7,419 bases of DNA from an uncultured Gammaproteobacteria bacterium. GTDB lineage: Bacteria; Pseudomonadota; Gammaproteobacteria; UBA9214. A program made the position numbers and the translations under genes. The stretch is taken from assembly GCA_905480065.1 (NCBI GenBank), contig CAJQOV010000148.1, positions 1 through 7,419 on the forward strand. The letters run 5' to 3'. Below are positions 1-6,968 of this stretch, in pieces; within the stretch, counting starts at the first letter, position 1; the number at the start of each line of letters is the position of its first letter. The notes under the pieces are model-generated. The model worked only from the letters and a program-made list of their open reading frames with translations, was not told where the DNA came from and ran no database searches.

Positions 1-175
1 CGACCTGATCAGCGTACCGGCCAACACCACACACTGGTTCGACATGGGCAGCCGTCCCTGCTTCAAGTGCATCCGCTTTTTCACTGCCCCGGACGGCTGG
101 GTCGGCGACTTCACCGGCTCGGATATCGCAACACGCTTTCCCGATCTCGACAGCTTCATCGCCCGGCCGGCATGA
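1..175 (+). CDS. mtnD: Acireductone dioxygenase, C-terminal end (partial)
   Basis: The window opens inside this gene. Reading from base 2 gives 57 residues and a TGA stop at 173-175. In the methionine salvage pathway this cytosolic cupin oxidises acireductone with O2: the Fe(II) form gives 2-keto-4-methylthiobutyrate and formate, the Ni(II) form an off-pathway product with CO. The visible part starts DLISVPANTTHWFDMG, and its histidine matches the last metal ligand of the family. The earlier HxHxxxxE ligands would lie before the window. The tail (FFTAPDGWVGDFTG, then DIATRFPDLDSF) is typical of the C-terminus. Family members have about 180 residues, so about one third is seen. The stop overlaps the mtnC start as ATGA, which implies one transcript and translational coupling. 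Identification is by recognition of the sequence and is strengthened by the neighbour. Confidence 0.93.
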   Translation, partial: DLISVPANTTHWFDMGSRPCFKCIRFFTAPDGWVGDFTGSDIATRFPDLDSFIARPA

Positions 176-858
176 TCCGCGCCATCCTGACCGATATCGA
201 GGGCACCACCTCGTCGATCCGCTTTGTCCATGACGTACTGTTTCCGTATGCGCGCAAACACATGGCGGACTTCGTGCACTGCAATGCGGAAGATCCGCGC
301 GTGGTGCCCCTGCTCAACGATGTGCGACTGGAAGCCGGCGAAGCGCTGGACCTGGACGGCATCGTGGCGCAGCTGATTGCCTGGATCGATGCCGACCGCA
401 AGAGCACCCCGCTCAAGGCGCTGCAGGGCATGATCTGGGAATCCGGCTATCAAAAAGGCGACTTCACCGGGCATATCTACCCGGACGCGGCAGCGCAGCT
501 GCGCAACTGGCATGCCGCCGGCCTGCAACTGTATGTTTTCTCTTCCGGTTCGGTACAGGCCCAGCAACTGCTGTTCCGCCACAGCGATGCCGGCGACCTT
601 ACCCCGCTGTTTTCCGGATATTACGATACCCGCATCGGCACCAAGCAGGACCCTGCCGCCTACCGGGCGATAGCCACCGCCATCGGAATGCCTGCCAGTG
701 AAGTCCTGTTTCTTTCTGATATAGGTACGGAACTGGATGCCGCAGTTGCGGTCGGAATGCGCACCACGATGCTGGTACGCGACGGCTCACCCGACCCGTC
801 GGACACGCATCGCCAGGTCAGTGATTTCTCTGCCATCGACCCGCTCGGCGGCAGCTGA
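172..858 (+). CDS. mtnC: Enolase-phosphatase E1 (methionine salvage)
   Basis: The 228-residue product matches the usual length of about 230 for MtnC, a cytosolic HAD-superfamily enzyme. It enolises 2,3-diketo-5-methylthiopentyl-1-phosphate and then removes the phosphate, yielding the acireductone used by MtnD. HAD motif I is DIEGTTSS, with D8 and E10 (MtnC has E where most HAD phosphatases have the second D). Motif II is SSGS at 124-127, the motif III lysine is probably K158 in GTKQDP, and motif IV is LSDIGTEL with D183 and E187. All expected catalytic positions are present. The ATG at 172 is chosen because homology begins there (MIRAILTDIEGTT) and because it overlaps the mtnD stop. The frame is open further upstream, but the extra 35 residues are mtnD read in another frame. 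There is no strong Shine-Dalgarno, so coupling to mtnD is likely. Confidence 0.97.
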   Translation: MIRAILTDIEGTTSSIRFVHDVLFPYARKHMADFVHCNAEDPRVVPLLNDVRLEAGEALDLDGIVAQLIAWIDADRKSTPLKALQGMIWESGYQKGDFTGHIYPDAAAQLRNWHAAGLQLYVFSSGSVQAQQLLFRHSDAGDLTPLFSGYYDTRIGTKQDPAAYRAIATAIGMPASEVLFLSDIGTELDAAVAVGMRTTMLVRDGSPDPSDTHRQVSDFSAIDPLGGS

Positions 859-871
859 GTCAGTCCCCTGG

Positions 872-894
872 CGCTGCCTGGCAGCGAATTTTAT
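872..894 (+). terminator. Probable Rho-independent terminator after mtnC
   Basis: CGCTGC (872-877) pairs with GCAGCG (881-886) around a CTG loop, and AATTTTATT follows at once. It lies 14 bases after the mtnC stop and before the ribosome binding site of the next gene, so it would separate the salvage operon from that gene. The stem is short (6 bp) but entirely paired, and the T tract is imperfect. Confidence 0.5.
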
Positions 895-901
895 TACCGG
901 C

Positions 902-907
902 GAGGAG
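902..907 (+). promoter_or_regulatory. Ribosome binding site of the PDC-sensor gene
   Basis: GAGGAG lies 7 bases before the ATG at 915, close to ideal spacing. It fixes that start and is the clearest Shine-Dalgarno in the window. Confidence 0.6.
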
Positions 908-914
908 TGGCGAA

Positions 915-1892
915 ATGAATGTCATGCCTATATCTTGTGAACCTGTGAAAGACACCTGGAAAGAAGCCCTGGCGCGCCAGCGCGCGGCACTGGAAACCGA
1001 GCTGAAGGCGCCCTTGCAGACGCTGGCCGTGCAGTGCGCGGAGGTGTGGGACCGGCGCGAGGAAATTGACATTGTCCTGACCGACGGCTTTCGCCGCGTT
1101 CCCTATGGCATGTTCATGTATGCCCTGGACAGCAACGGCATCCAGATCAGTGACAACATCAGTGCCGGCGGCCTGATGCCGGAGCACTTTGGACGCGACC
1201 GTTCCAGCCGCCCCTACATGCGCGAAGCGGTACCGACCCAGGGCTTCCTGCTATCTACCGCCTACCTGAGTCTGCGCGCCAACCGCCCTTCGCTGACTGC
1301 CTTGCAGCTGGTGCAGAAGGACGGAAAAACACTGGGCTACCTGGGCGTCGATTTTGACCTGCGCGATTTGCCGGATACGGCGCAACATTATGAAGAATCG
1401 GCTGCCTGGCGCCAGATCAAGGGTGACCCGGCCATTCGCGGCACGGTGTTTCAGCAATGCCGCGTCGACAGCGTCATGGATCGCAACATGGAACCAGCCA
1501 TGGCCATCCTCGAGGATCTCATTACCGAGCGCGGCATGTTCCAGTGTGTCATCCACTTTTCCAGCAGTCGCGCCACGGTCTGGTTTTTCGATGATCCGTA
1601 CCGCTACCGGATTCTGGATCACGAGGCACTCGGAGATCCGGATATCTGCATGCTGTATCCGCGCCAGCCCTACCCGGCCGATGCGCAGATCCCCCAGGAA
1701 CGGATCGGCAGCATCCTGCGCGGCATGCGCCAGCTGCGTACCGCCGATGAAACCCTGTACCTGCGCTCGGCATCGATCAACATCTTCAACGGCATGGTCA
1801 GCCTGACCTTCTCCTGCGACGGCTCACACTACATGTCCTGGCACGAGTTTCTCGCCAAGGACATGAAATTCTGGGTCGGCTGCGCAGCCTGA
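915..1892 (+). CDS. Soluble protein with PDC/Cache-type sensor domain
   Basis: The product has 325 residues. Residues about 60-155 resemble a single PDC (PhoQ/DcuS/CitA-like, Cache) ligand-binding fold: YALDSNGIQISDNIS (69-83), then GRDRSSRPYM (93-102), GFLLSTAYLS (110-119) and LGYLGVDFDLRDLP (140-153). The order of D-nG-qiSdN, RpYm and the final DfDlrdLP is what I associate with PDC-domain proteins of Gammaproteobacteria. An amphipathic, probably helical region (about 12-50) comes first. The C-terminal half (about 165-325) is hydrophilic and has no output domain I recognise: no GGDEF, EAL, kinase or methyl-accepting part. No signal peptide or membrane helix is visible, so it probably acts in the cytoplasm. 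A likely terminator before it and its own ribosome binding site suggest a separate transcript. The ligand is unknown. The domain call is fairly secure, the role open. Confidence 0.78.
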   Translation: MNVMPISCEPVKDTWKEALARQRAALETELKAPLQTLAVQCAEVWDRREEIDIVLTDGFRRVPYGMFMYALDSNGIQISDNISAGGLMPEHFGRDRSSRPYMREAVPTQGFLLSTAYLSLRANRPSLTALQLVQKDGKTLGYLGVDFDLRDLPDTAQHYEESAAWRQIKGDPAIRGTVFQQCRVDSVMDRNMEPAMAILEDLITERGMFQCVIHFSSSRATVWFFDDPYRYRILDHEALGDPDICMLYPRQPYPADAQIPQERIGSILRGMRQLRTADETLYLRSASINIFNGMVSLTFSCDGSHYMSWHEFLAKDMKFWVGCAA

Positions 1893-1919
1893 CAGGACGT
1901 CGTACGGCCTGTGTCAGGC
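1887..1919 (+). terminator. Stem-loop overlapping the stop of the PDC-sensor gene
   Basis: GCCTGACA (1887-1894), which includes the TGA stop, pairs perfectly with TGTCAGGC (1912-1919) across a 17-base loop. No T tract follows, so it may be a weak or Rho-assisted terminator, or an RNA-stabilising hairpin. It is the only strong inverted repeat just after this gene. Confidence 0.35.
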
Positions 1920-2277
1920 CGGCGTTGCTGGCTGCCCGTTACTCCGTCTACCCGGGCGCTCGCCGGCAAACGTGTTGTAGTGCGCAAAAACTTTCCTGAG
2001 TGCGACGCCCGGTCCGTATATAGCGCTCGCTGCTCTGCACAGTTCTGGTGGAGCAAGCATTTAGCCAGGCCTCAATCAGTCAGTGTTCTCATACAATGAG
2101 GACCGCTCCCGCTCCTTTAGCCAACGCTTACCCTCTACAAGGACCCAAAGTCCGGAACAGACCAATCCGGTCATTTGATCAAGGCTCGTACAGACAACGG
2201 CTCAAGCACGGGAATCTCTTGCCATCCACCAGCTGCCAGCGAATGTGAGGTAAACTGCCTTTTGAATTCATCTGGTG
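1893..2277. other. Gene-less stretch between the PDC-sensor and acyltransferase-like genes
   Basis: No reading frame here looks like a conserved protein and no RNA gene is recognised. Composition shifts from GC-rich to AT-richer towards the right. There is a -10-like TACAAT at 2092-2097 without a good -35 partner, sitting inside the palindrome CTCAT-ACA-ATGAG (2088-2100). An 8-bp palindrome TTGATCAA lies at 2175-2182 and recurs at 2303-2310. The promoter of the acyltransferase-like gene is presumably here, but I cannot place it. Confidence 0.5.
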
Positions 2278-3390
2278 ATGATCGAGTATCCTGTTGCCAG
2301 TATTGATCAACTCACAGAGTTTGCGTTCATTCCCGCTGAATATCGGTTTGTTTTGGTATCCTTGCATTCACAAATTATGGCTATCAAAAATAAATCCCGG
2401 AATATTCGATCGGAAGTGCTGCACTCACCCTCTTTGTATTACAAGGAATTCGAAGCCACCGGGAAGATTAGCGATAAAAAACCCCGATTGTTAGGTGGAA
2501 CTCGTATAAAAGCGGTACTTGTACCGTTAATGTATTGGGTGATCAAACATGCTCCCAGGTGGTGCGCAATGTTGCCGATACATTTGCTTATCGTTACGTT
2601 GCGTTTAATGTATGTCTTCTCTAATAACCCCTATCGAAAATCTTGCGAACATATTTGCCGGCTGGCGCGCGATGCCGGCTTTAACCATCAACCCAGAGAA
2701 ATATACGGCCAATTATTAAATAATTTGCTGGGCACTGCTGAGAACTACTACGATTTGTATCGCCATGGCATTGACTCGGTGATCGATATAATCGAGCTGG
2801 ATTACCAATATTCGGAACGGATTAACAGACTGGCCAAAGAACATGGCGGAGTAATGCTCATGGTTCCACACAACTTTGCCAGCCTTTTTTCCGCCTTGAA
2901 AATGAATCGTGCCTTTCCATTGCTGATCGTGACCCGCAATTCACCCACGATTGATCGCACCAAAATCGCTCTGGAATTCTTTGAACGTATGCAGGTAAGC
3001 GTTCTCATGGTGCGTGGCGGCAACCCTTTCGAGTTATCACGTACGCTGTTTGCCGAATTGAAGAAAGGTACGGTTGTTGCGGCCACCGTAGATAGTATTG
3101 AAGGTAACAGTCAAACTACTGTGCATATGTTTGGGCAGCAAGCTGGATTTTCTTCCTGGGCAGGTAAAGTAGGTGTTAAAAAGAATGTGCCAATAATACC
3201 CGGCTATTTTCGCTCCAAGGGCAGACAGGTAGTTCCTGTCTATGGTGAGGAAATCATTACCGACGATATTGAATCCGCAATGCAGCATTACGCTGAATTC
3301 TTCGAACGTCAAATCCTGGAGGACCCGGCCAGCTGGGCGTATCTGGCCGATAAACGCTGGCGAAAGGTATTACACAAGGCCTGTCAATAA
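2278..3390 (+). CDS. LpxL/HtrB-like lysophospholipid (lipid A) acyltransferase family protein
   Basis: Up to 370 residues. The central and C-terminal parts resemble LpxL/HtrB-type acyltransferases, inner-membrane enzymes that add secondary acyl chains to lipid A. Visible are GGVMLMVPHNFASLF (190-204), a conserved-looking RNSPTIDRTK (220-229), LKKGTVVAATVDS (261-273, where LpxL has its PDQ segment), a hydrophobic VPIIPGYF (304-311) and the closing ASWAYLADKRWRK (351-363). A hydrophobic segment at about 77-115 could anchor it. In LpxL the catalytic HX4D/E has an acidic fifth residue; here H198 is followed by NFASL, so the acid seems missing. The start is uncertain: GTG 2275, ATG 2278 and ATG 2377 are all in frame after a TGA at 2263, none with a good Shine-Dalgarno. 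The start at 2377 (337 residues) is closer to the usual 300-310. A sample (2401-2460) is 27/60 GC against 42/60 at 4021-4080, suggesting transfer. Substrate unknown. Confidence 0.62.
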   Translation: MIEYPVASIDQLTEFAFIPAEYRFVLVSLHSQIMAIKNKSRNIRSEVLHSPSLYYKEFEATGKISDKKPRLLGGTRIKAVLVPLMYWVIKHAPRWCAMLPIHLLIVTLRLMYVFSNNPYRKSCEHICRLARDAGFNHQPREIYGQLLNNLLGTAENYYDLYRHGIDSVIDIIELDYQYSERINRLAKEHGGVMLMVPHNFASLFSALKMNRAFPLLIVTRNSPTIDRTKIALEFFERMQVSVLMVRGGNPFELSRTLFAELKKGTVVAATVDSIEGNSQTTVHMFGQQAGFSSWAGKVGVKKNVPIIPGYFRSKGRQVVPVYGEEIITDDIESAMQHYAEFFERQILEDPASWAYLADKRWRKVLHKACQ

Positions 3391-3392
3391 GG

Positions 3393-3425
3393 TTTTCGAA
3401 GTGGCAAGCAGGTGCCGGTCGAAAA
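3393..3425 (+). terminator. Nested stem-loop just after the acyltransferase-like gene
   Basis: TTTTCGA (3393-3399) pairs with TCGAAAA (3419-3425), and inside it GGCA (3403-3406) pairs with TGCC (3413-3416). It begins 3 bases after the TAA stop. No T run follows on the + strand, so termination efficiency is doubtful. Read on the - strand it has T-rich sequence before the stem, not after. Confidence 0.35.
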
Positions 3426-3674
3426 ATCCCTGTCAGAAAAGGAAATGTGGACGGCTTGTTAGCTGCTCTTTGGTCATTCCAGCTACTGAACTTCCGGCCT
3501 GGGTGGAAGTCGCCGCCTGACCCATGACCGGCTGCTTACCCTGGTCATGACCGGATGAAGCCGCCCCCTGAAATCAGCGGTACAGCAGCATATTCCTTCT
3601 GGTGCGGAATAAACTCGGGGTGCATTACCAGGCGGGAGGAAATCGAGGTGGTTGTTTGGTTTGCTCCCCTCACC
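3426..3674. other. Gene-less stretch between convergent genes
   Basis: No convincing gene. The sequence has motifs that look like decayed repeat material: CATGACCGG occurs at 3523-3531 and again at 3546-3554, the second within the perfect palindrome GGTCATGACC (3543-3552), and GGTCATTCC lies at about 3471. I cannot assign these to a named element. Confidence 0.4.
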
Positions 3675-3755
3675 GCAACCCTCTCCCCGAGGGAGAGGGG
3701 GTGCCTCGAGACAGACCAGTTGTTACTGCAACCCTCTCGGCAACTGCTCCCTGCA
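3675..3755 (-). repeat. Dispersed CCCTCTCCC palindromic repeat, running into the membrane protein gene
   Basis: CCCTCTCCC (3679-3687) pairs with GGGAGAGGG (3691-3699) around a CGA loop. The 11-mer GCAACCCTCTC occurs at 3675-3685 and again at 3728-3738. A 19-base segment (3736-3754) has its exact reverse complement at 7291-7309. This style of GA/CT-rich intergenic repeat is common in gammaproteobacterial genomes. It covers the last codons and stop of the leftward gene, and its hairpin is the only obvious candidate for a transcription stop after that gene, though no T tract follows. Confidence 0.65.
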
Positions 3756-6206
3756 TAGCTCTGCCCGGTCACCGGTACCGGGCACCATGAGCGCGGCCAT
3801 GCCATACAGCAGTACCGCCAGCAAGATCACCACAGCAAACCCCAGGTGAATCGCCAGCAGCGTCGCCAGCACGGCACTGACCACCGAGGCACAGCCGTTC
3901 ACGCCCCACGCCCACGGGACAAGGTCCGGCGCCTGCTCGGCCAGTCGTGACAGGCCCAGCGGAAACGGCAATCCCATGCAGAACGCCAGCGGTGCAATCA
4001 TGCCTAGTGTCAGCGCGATCCTTGCGGGCAGCGGCCAGCCCGTGATCAACACCGGCCAGGCACGCAGCAACACCAGCCAGGCAATGGCGATAATGGCAAT
4101 GCCGGCGACGGCAAATGCGACGCCAGCGACCTGGCGCCGGTCGCGCGACCAGCGCTGACTCCACAGACTGCCCAGACCGGCAAACACCAGGAAACCGCTA
4201 AGCGTGGTGGCAACCGCGTACAGCGGATGATGCAACAGCAATGTAAAACGCTGGATAAATGCCATTTCAATAAACAGGAAGGCTAGACCAATGGCCGTGA
4301 AGTACCCGAACACGCGCCAGCGCCCGGCCGCAACCGGCGCGCTGCCAGCGCGCCTGCGCAGCGCCAACAGCGGCAACAGGATCAGCACGCCGCTGACCAG
4401 CAGTGCCTGCAACAGGGTGGCAACCAGCACCAGGTAACCCCATTCCAGCAACGGCATGCCGCCCTGCCCGCGCAATGCCAGGATCTCGGGTAATACGCGC
4501 CACTTGAAGAAGTGAAAAAAGTATGGCCGGTTGTCCGTCGCCGGTCGCAGGTCGTACTTGTAGTCGGACAGAAACCGGTCGCGCGCGGCGCCGGCCAGCT
4601 GCACGGCCGCCTGGTAGAAATACGCCTCGCGCAAGCGGTTGTTGTGATTGGCTTCGTCCGCCTGCATGCCCGGATACCAGGCCACGTCAAAGCCCCAGCG
4701 GCGCACGAACTGCTGCATGCGCGCGATTTCCACCGCAGTGAACGGCGTGTTCTTCACCAGCAGCGTCGCCGTCTGCCAGCTGCGGATCAGCACCAGGTGG
4801 TCGGCCGGCCGCAGTACACCACGCTGCGCCAGCGCGTCCAGTGCAGTGGCGAACAGTTTGAGCATGTCACGTGGCGGCAATGTTACCCAGCGGGTGATCG
4901 ACAGGTAACCGTCCTGGTCCAGGTGCGCCAGATAGTCCTGCAGCGCCTCGACGGTGTAGAGATAACTCTCGTTGAGTGCATACAGCCCGGCCGATGCCGC
5001 GCCAAACGCATCCAGCAGCGCGATATGTATCAGGTCATAATGCGCACGGCTGCCCGCGACGAAGCCACGCGCCTCTCCGACCTGAACGTCGGCCCGCTGG
5101 TACAGCTGCCCGCTGAAAGCGGCGTAGCGGTCGCGCACCAGCCCGATCATCTGCGGGTTAAGCTCCACCGCCGTGACCTGCGGCACATCGTGGTACAGCG
5201 CCTGCAACACATCCATGCCGGCGCCTGCCCCCAGCACCAGCACGTGTCCGCTAGCATGCATCTGGTAGGGCAGCGCCGCGGTGGACTGGCCCAGCCAGGC
5301 AAACGCTGTGCGCTCACCACTGTCACGGGTAATGGCCGTCATGCCGTTGCCATCTGTGAACACACCCAGTTGTGCGGGCGGTTCCTGCGTCGCCAGCAGA
5401 CTCAATCCCGGTGCATGGCGCAGTGGCACCTGCGTGCTTTCCACCACGCTCAGCAGGCCAAGCGGACTCGAGTATTGCGCGGTCACCTGCGTGCCTGGCA
5501 CCAGCAGCGTCTGGCTGAGTGCCTTGTAGGGCGAGAAATGGAGTTCACTGCGCAGGCCGCTGACCACCAGCACAAGCGCGGCAACGCCGATCCATACCGG
5601 CAGGCCACGCCAACCGACCAGCCTGGTCTCGCGCGCGCCGATCGCCGCGGCCAGCAGTGCCAGCAGGCCGATGGCAACCAGCGCCTGCAACGGCGTGACC
5701 AGGAACAGCAGGCCGATGACCAGTAGACCGCCCAGGCCGGCACCCGCCAGGTCGAAGGCGTAGACACGCCCGATCACCCGGTCGAAACGCATCAGGGCCA
5801 GCGCCAGCGCGGTGGCGGCACACAGGAACGGCGCTGCCAGCAACAGGTACAGCAGCAGCAACCACGCCGGCTGGCGCACGTCCCACAGCACCAGTTCCGC
5901 GATGAAAGGGATCTGCTGCGCCAGCAGGAAACACAGCACGGAACTCACGGCAAACGCCATGATGCTGCCCGTATAGGCCGCGGCGAAACGGCGCAGCAGG
6001 CGTGCGCGCAGCAGGGTGACCAGTGTGCCGCTGATACCGTAGCCCAGCAGCGCGAGACTGATCACCATGTAGGCAAAGTGATGCCACTGGATGATCGAGA
6101 ACAGCCGCATCAGCAGGATCTCGTAGGCGAGCACGGTGACTGACAGCAGTGCCACCGAGATCACCGGCGCCGCCAACTCGTGCTGTGCGCTGGCCGCCCG
6201 GCTCAT
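3723..6206 (-). CDS. Membrane protein with spermidine-synthase-like (SAM-type Rossmann) domain
   Basis: An 827-residue integral membrane protein. About six hydrophobic segments (roughly 12-35, 45-66, 78-97, 113-140, 158-188, 203-218) precede a soluble domain (about 230-565), and about six more follow (588-615, 633-652, 662-682, 693-715, 727-752, 775-805). The soluble part has the spermidine synthase/methyltransferase Rossmann pattern: HVLVLGAGAGMDVLQAL (321-337), acidic strand-2 end VELN with E348, then YDLIHIALLDAFG (390-402), a Tyr/Leu-rich helix and DGYLSITRW (432-440). ATDNRPYFFHFFK (557-569) precedes the second membrane set. Aligned by eye with YDVIIVDSTDP of SpeE, D399 is kept but the first Asp is Ala396, so a true aminopropyl transfer is doubtful. 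Similar large proteins are usually annotated as spermidine-synthase-like with unproven activity. It starts 24 bases after pcm, so one operon is likely. The last ten residues come from repeat DNA. Confidence 0.85.
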   Translation of the reverse strand: MSRAASAQHELAAPVISVALLSVTVLAYEILLMRLFSIIQWHHFAYMVISLALLGYGISGTLVTLLRARLLRRFAAAYTGSIMAFAVSSVLCFLLAQQIPFIAELVLWDVRQPAWLLLLYLLLAAPFLCAATALALALMRFDRVIGRVYAFDLAGAGLGGLLVIGLLFLVTPLQALVAIGLLALLAAAIGARETRLVGWRGLPVWIGVAALVLVVSGLRSELHFSPYKALSQTLLVPGTQVTAQYSSPLGLLSVVESTQVPLRHAPGLSLLATQEPPAQLGVFTDGNGMTAITRDSGERTAFAWLGQSTAALPYQMHASGHVLVLGAGAGMDVLQALYHDVPQVTAVELNPQMIGLVRDRYAAFSGQLYQRADVQVGEARGFVAGSRAHYDLIHIALLDAFGAASAGLYALNESYLYTVEALQDYLAHLDQDGYLSITRWVTLPPRDMLKLFATALDALAQRGVLRPADHLVLIRSWQTATLLVKNTPFTAVEIARMQQFVRRWGFDVAWYPGMQADEANHNNRLREAYFYQAAVQLAGAARDRFLSDYKYDLRPATDNRPYFFHFFKWRVLPEILALRGQGGMPLLEWGYLVLVATLLQALLVSGVLILLPLLALRRRAGSAPVAAGRWRVFGYFTAIGLAFLFIEMAFIQRFTLLLHHPLYAVATTLSGFLVFAGLGSLWSQRWSRDRRQVAGVAFAVAGIAIIAIAWLVLLRAWPVLITGWPLPARIALTLGMIAPLAFCMGLPFPLGLSRLAEQAPDLVPWAWGVNGCASVVSAVLATLLAIHLGFAVVILLAVLLYGMAALMVPGTGDRAELCREQLPRGLQ

Positions 6207-6230
6207 CGGCGTGCGGCCAGGCCGGTCATC

Positions 6231-6968
6231 TCAGTGCCCGCCGGTCAGCGGGACGAATGCTACCGGCAGAATCTGCCGTGTCGTGACCGCGCCGGCAGCG
6301 GACTTCTCGACCAGCAGCAGTTCCTGCACCATGAATCGCGAGCCGACCGGAATGATCATGCGTCCGCCCGGCTTGAGCTGGTCCACCAGCGGTGGCGGCA
6401 CATGGCTCGCCGCCGCCGTCACGATGATCGCATCGAACGGTGCCTGCTCCTCCCAGCCGTAATAACCGTCACCGATCCTGACCTCGACATTGGCATAGCC
6501 GAGCTGCTGCAGCAGCTCACGCGCACGTTCGCCCAGCTGCGGAACAATCTCGATGGTGCTGACCCGGGCGACCAGTCCGGACAGTACCGCGGCCTGGTAA
6601 CCGGACCCGGTGCCGACTTCCAGCACCTTGTCACCGGCTTTCACCTGCAGCTGGTCGGTCATCAGTGCCACGATATAGGGCTGGGAAATGGTCTGCCCGA
6701 AACCGATCGCCAACGGCCGGTTTTCATAGGCATGCGCCTGCTCATCCGCGGGCACGAACCTGTGTCGCGGAACCGTGCGCATGGCCCCGAGTACGGCGTC
6801 GTCGAGGGACTCCTTGCCGAGGAAGTCCGCCGTTTCCTGCGCATTCTTCCCGACCAGCTCCACCATCGCAGCGCGCTCCGCTGCCCGCTCCTGTGGTGCC
6901 GCCGGCAGGCCGTCACTCAGGGCGAGCCAGAGCAGCCCCGTCAGCAGCACCCGCAGACACATGACCAT
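6231..6968 (-). CDS. pcm: Protein-L-isoaspartate O-methyltransferase, probably exported
   Basis: From ATG 6968 the product has 245 residues. It uses S-adenosylmethionine to methylate L-isoaspartyl residues in damaged proteins, starting their repair. Family marks: GQTISQPYIVALMT (91-104), motif I LEVGTGSGYQAAV (116-128), acidic E140 in TIEIVPQL, D167 in IGDGYYGW, FDAIIVTAAASHVPPPLVDQ (178-197) and LKPGGRMIIPVG (198-209). Before the catalytic core is a hydrophobic stretch, CLRVLLTGLLWLAL, followed by small residues and Ala-Pro, which looks like a signal peptide with cleavage near LPA-APQ. The protein would then be periplasmic rather than cytosolic as in the classical form. Starts at 6968 and 6962 (ATG) are both possible. 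A more upstream ATG (7052) would put 28 polar residues before the hydrophobic stretch and is less likely. The first gene of the leftward pair, 24 bases from the next start. Confidence 0.92.
   Translation of the reverse strand: MVMCLRVLLTGLLWLALSDGLPAAPQERAAERAAMVELVGKNAQETADFLGKESLDDAVLGAMRTVPRHRFVPADEQAHAYENRPLAIGFGQTISQPYIVALMTDQLQVKAGDKVLEVGTGSGYQAAVLSGLVARVSTIEIVPQLGERARELLQQLGYANVEVRIGDGYYGWEEQAPFDAIIVTAAASHVPPPLVDQLKPGGRMIIPVGSRFMVQELLLVEKSAAGAVTTRQILPVAFVPLTGGH

Noticed and set aside
67..171. N-terminal extension of mtnC
   Set aside because: The frame is open, but these codons overlap the real mtnD reading frame and family homology begins exactly at the ATG at 172.
2069..2097. Sigma-70 promoter with -10 TACAAT
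   Set aside because: The -10 match is good, but at 16-18 base spacing no hexamer resembles TTGACA. It is also 180 bases from the nearest start.
2303..2331. Promoter just before the ATG at 2377 (TTGATC, 17 bases, TTCATT)
   Set aside because: The -10 matches only three of six consensus bases, and the segment may be coding.
4512..5726. Long open frame (404 codons) on the + strand
   Set aside because: It is antisense to the membrane synthase-like gene. The product is rich in His, Arg and Gln without a recognisable domain, as expected for a shadow in GC-rich DNA.
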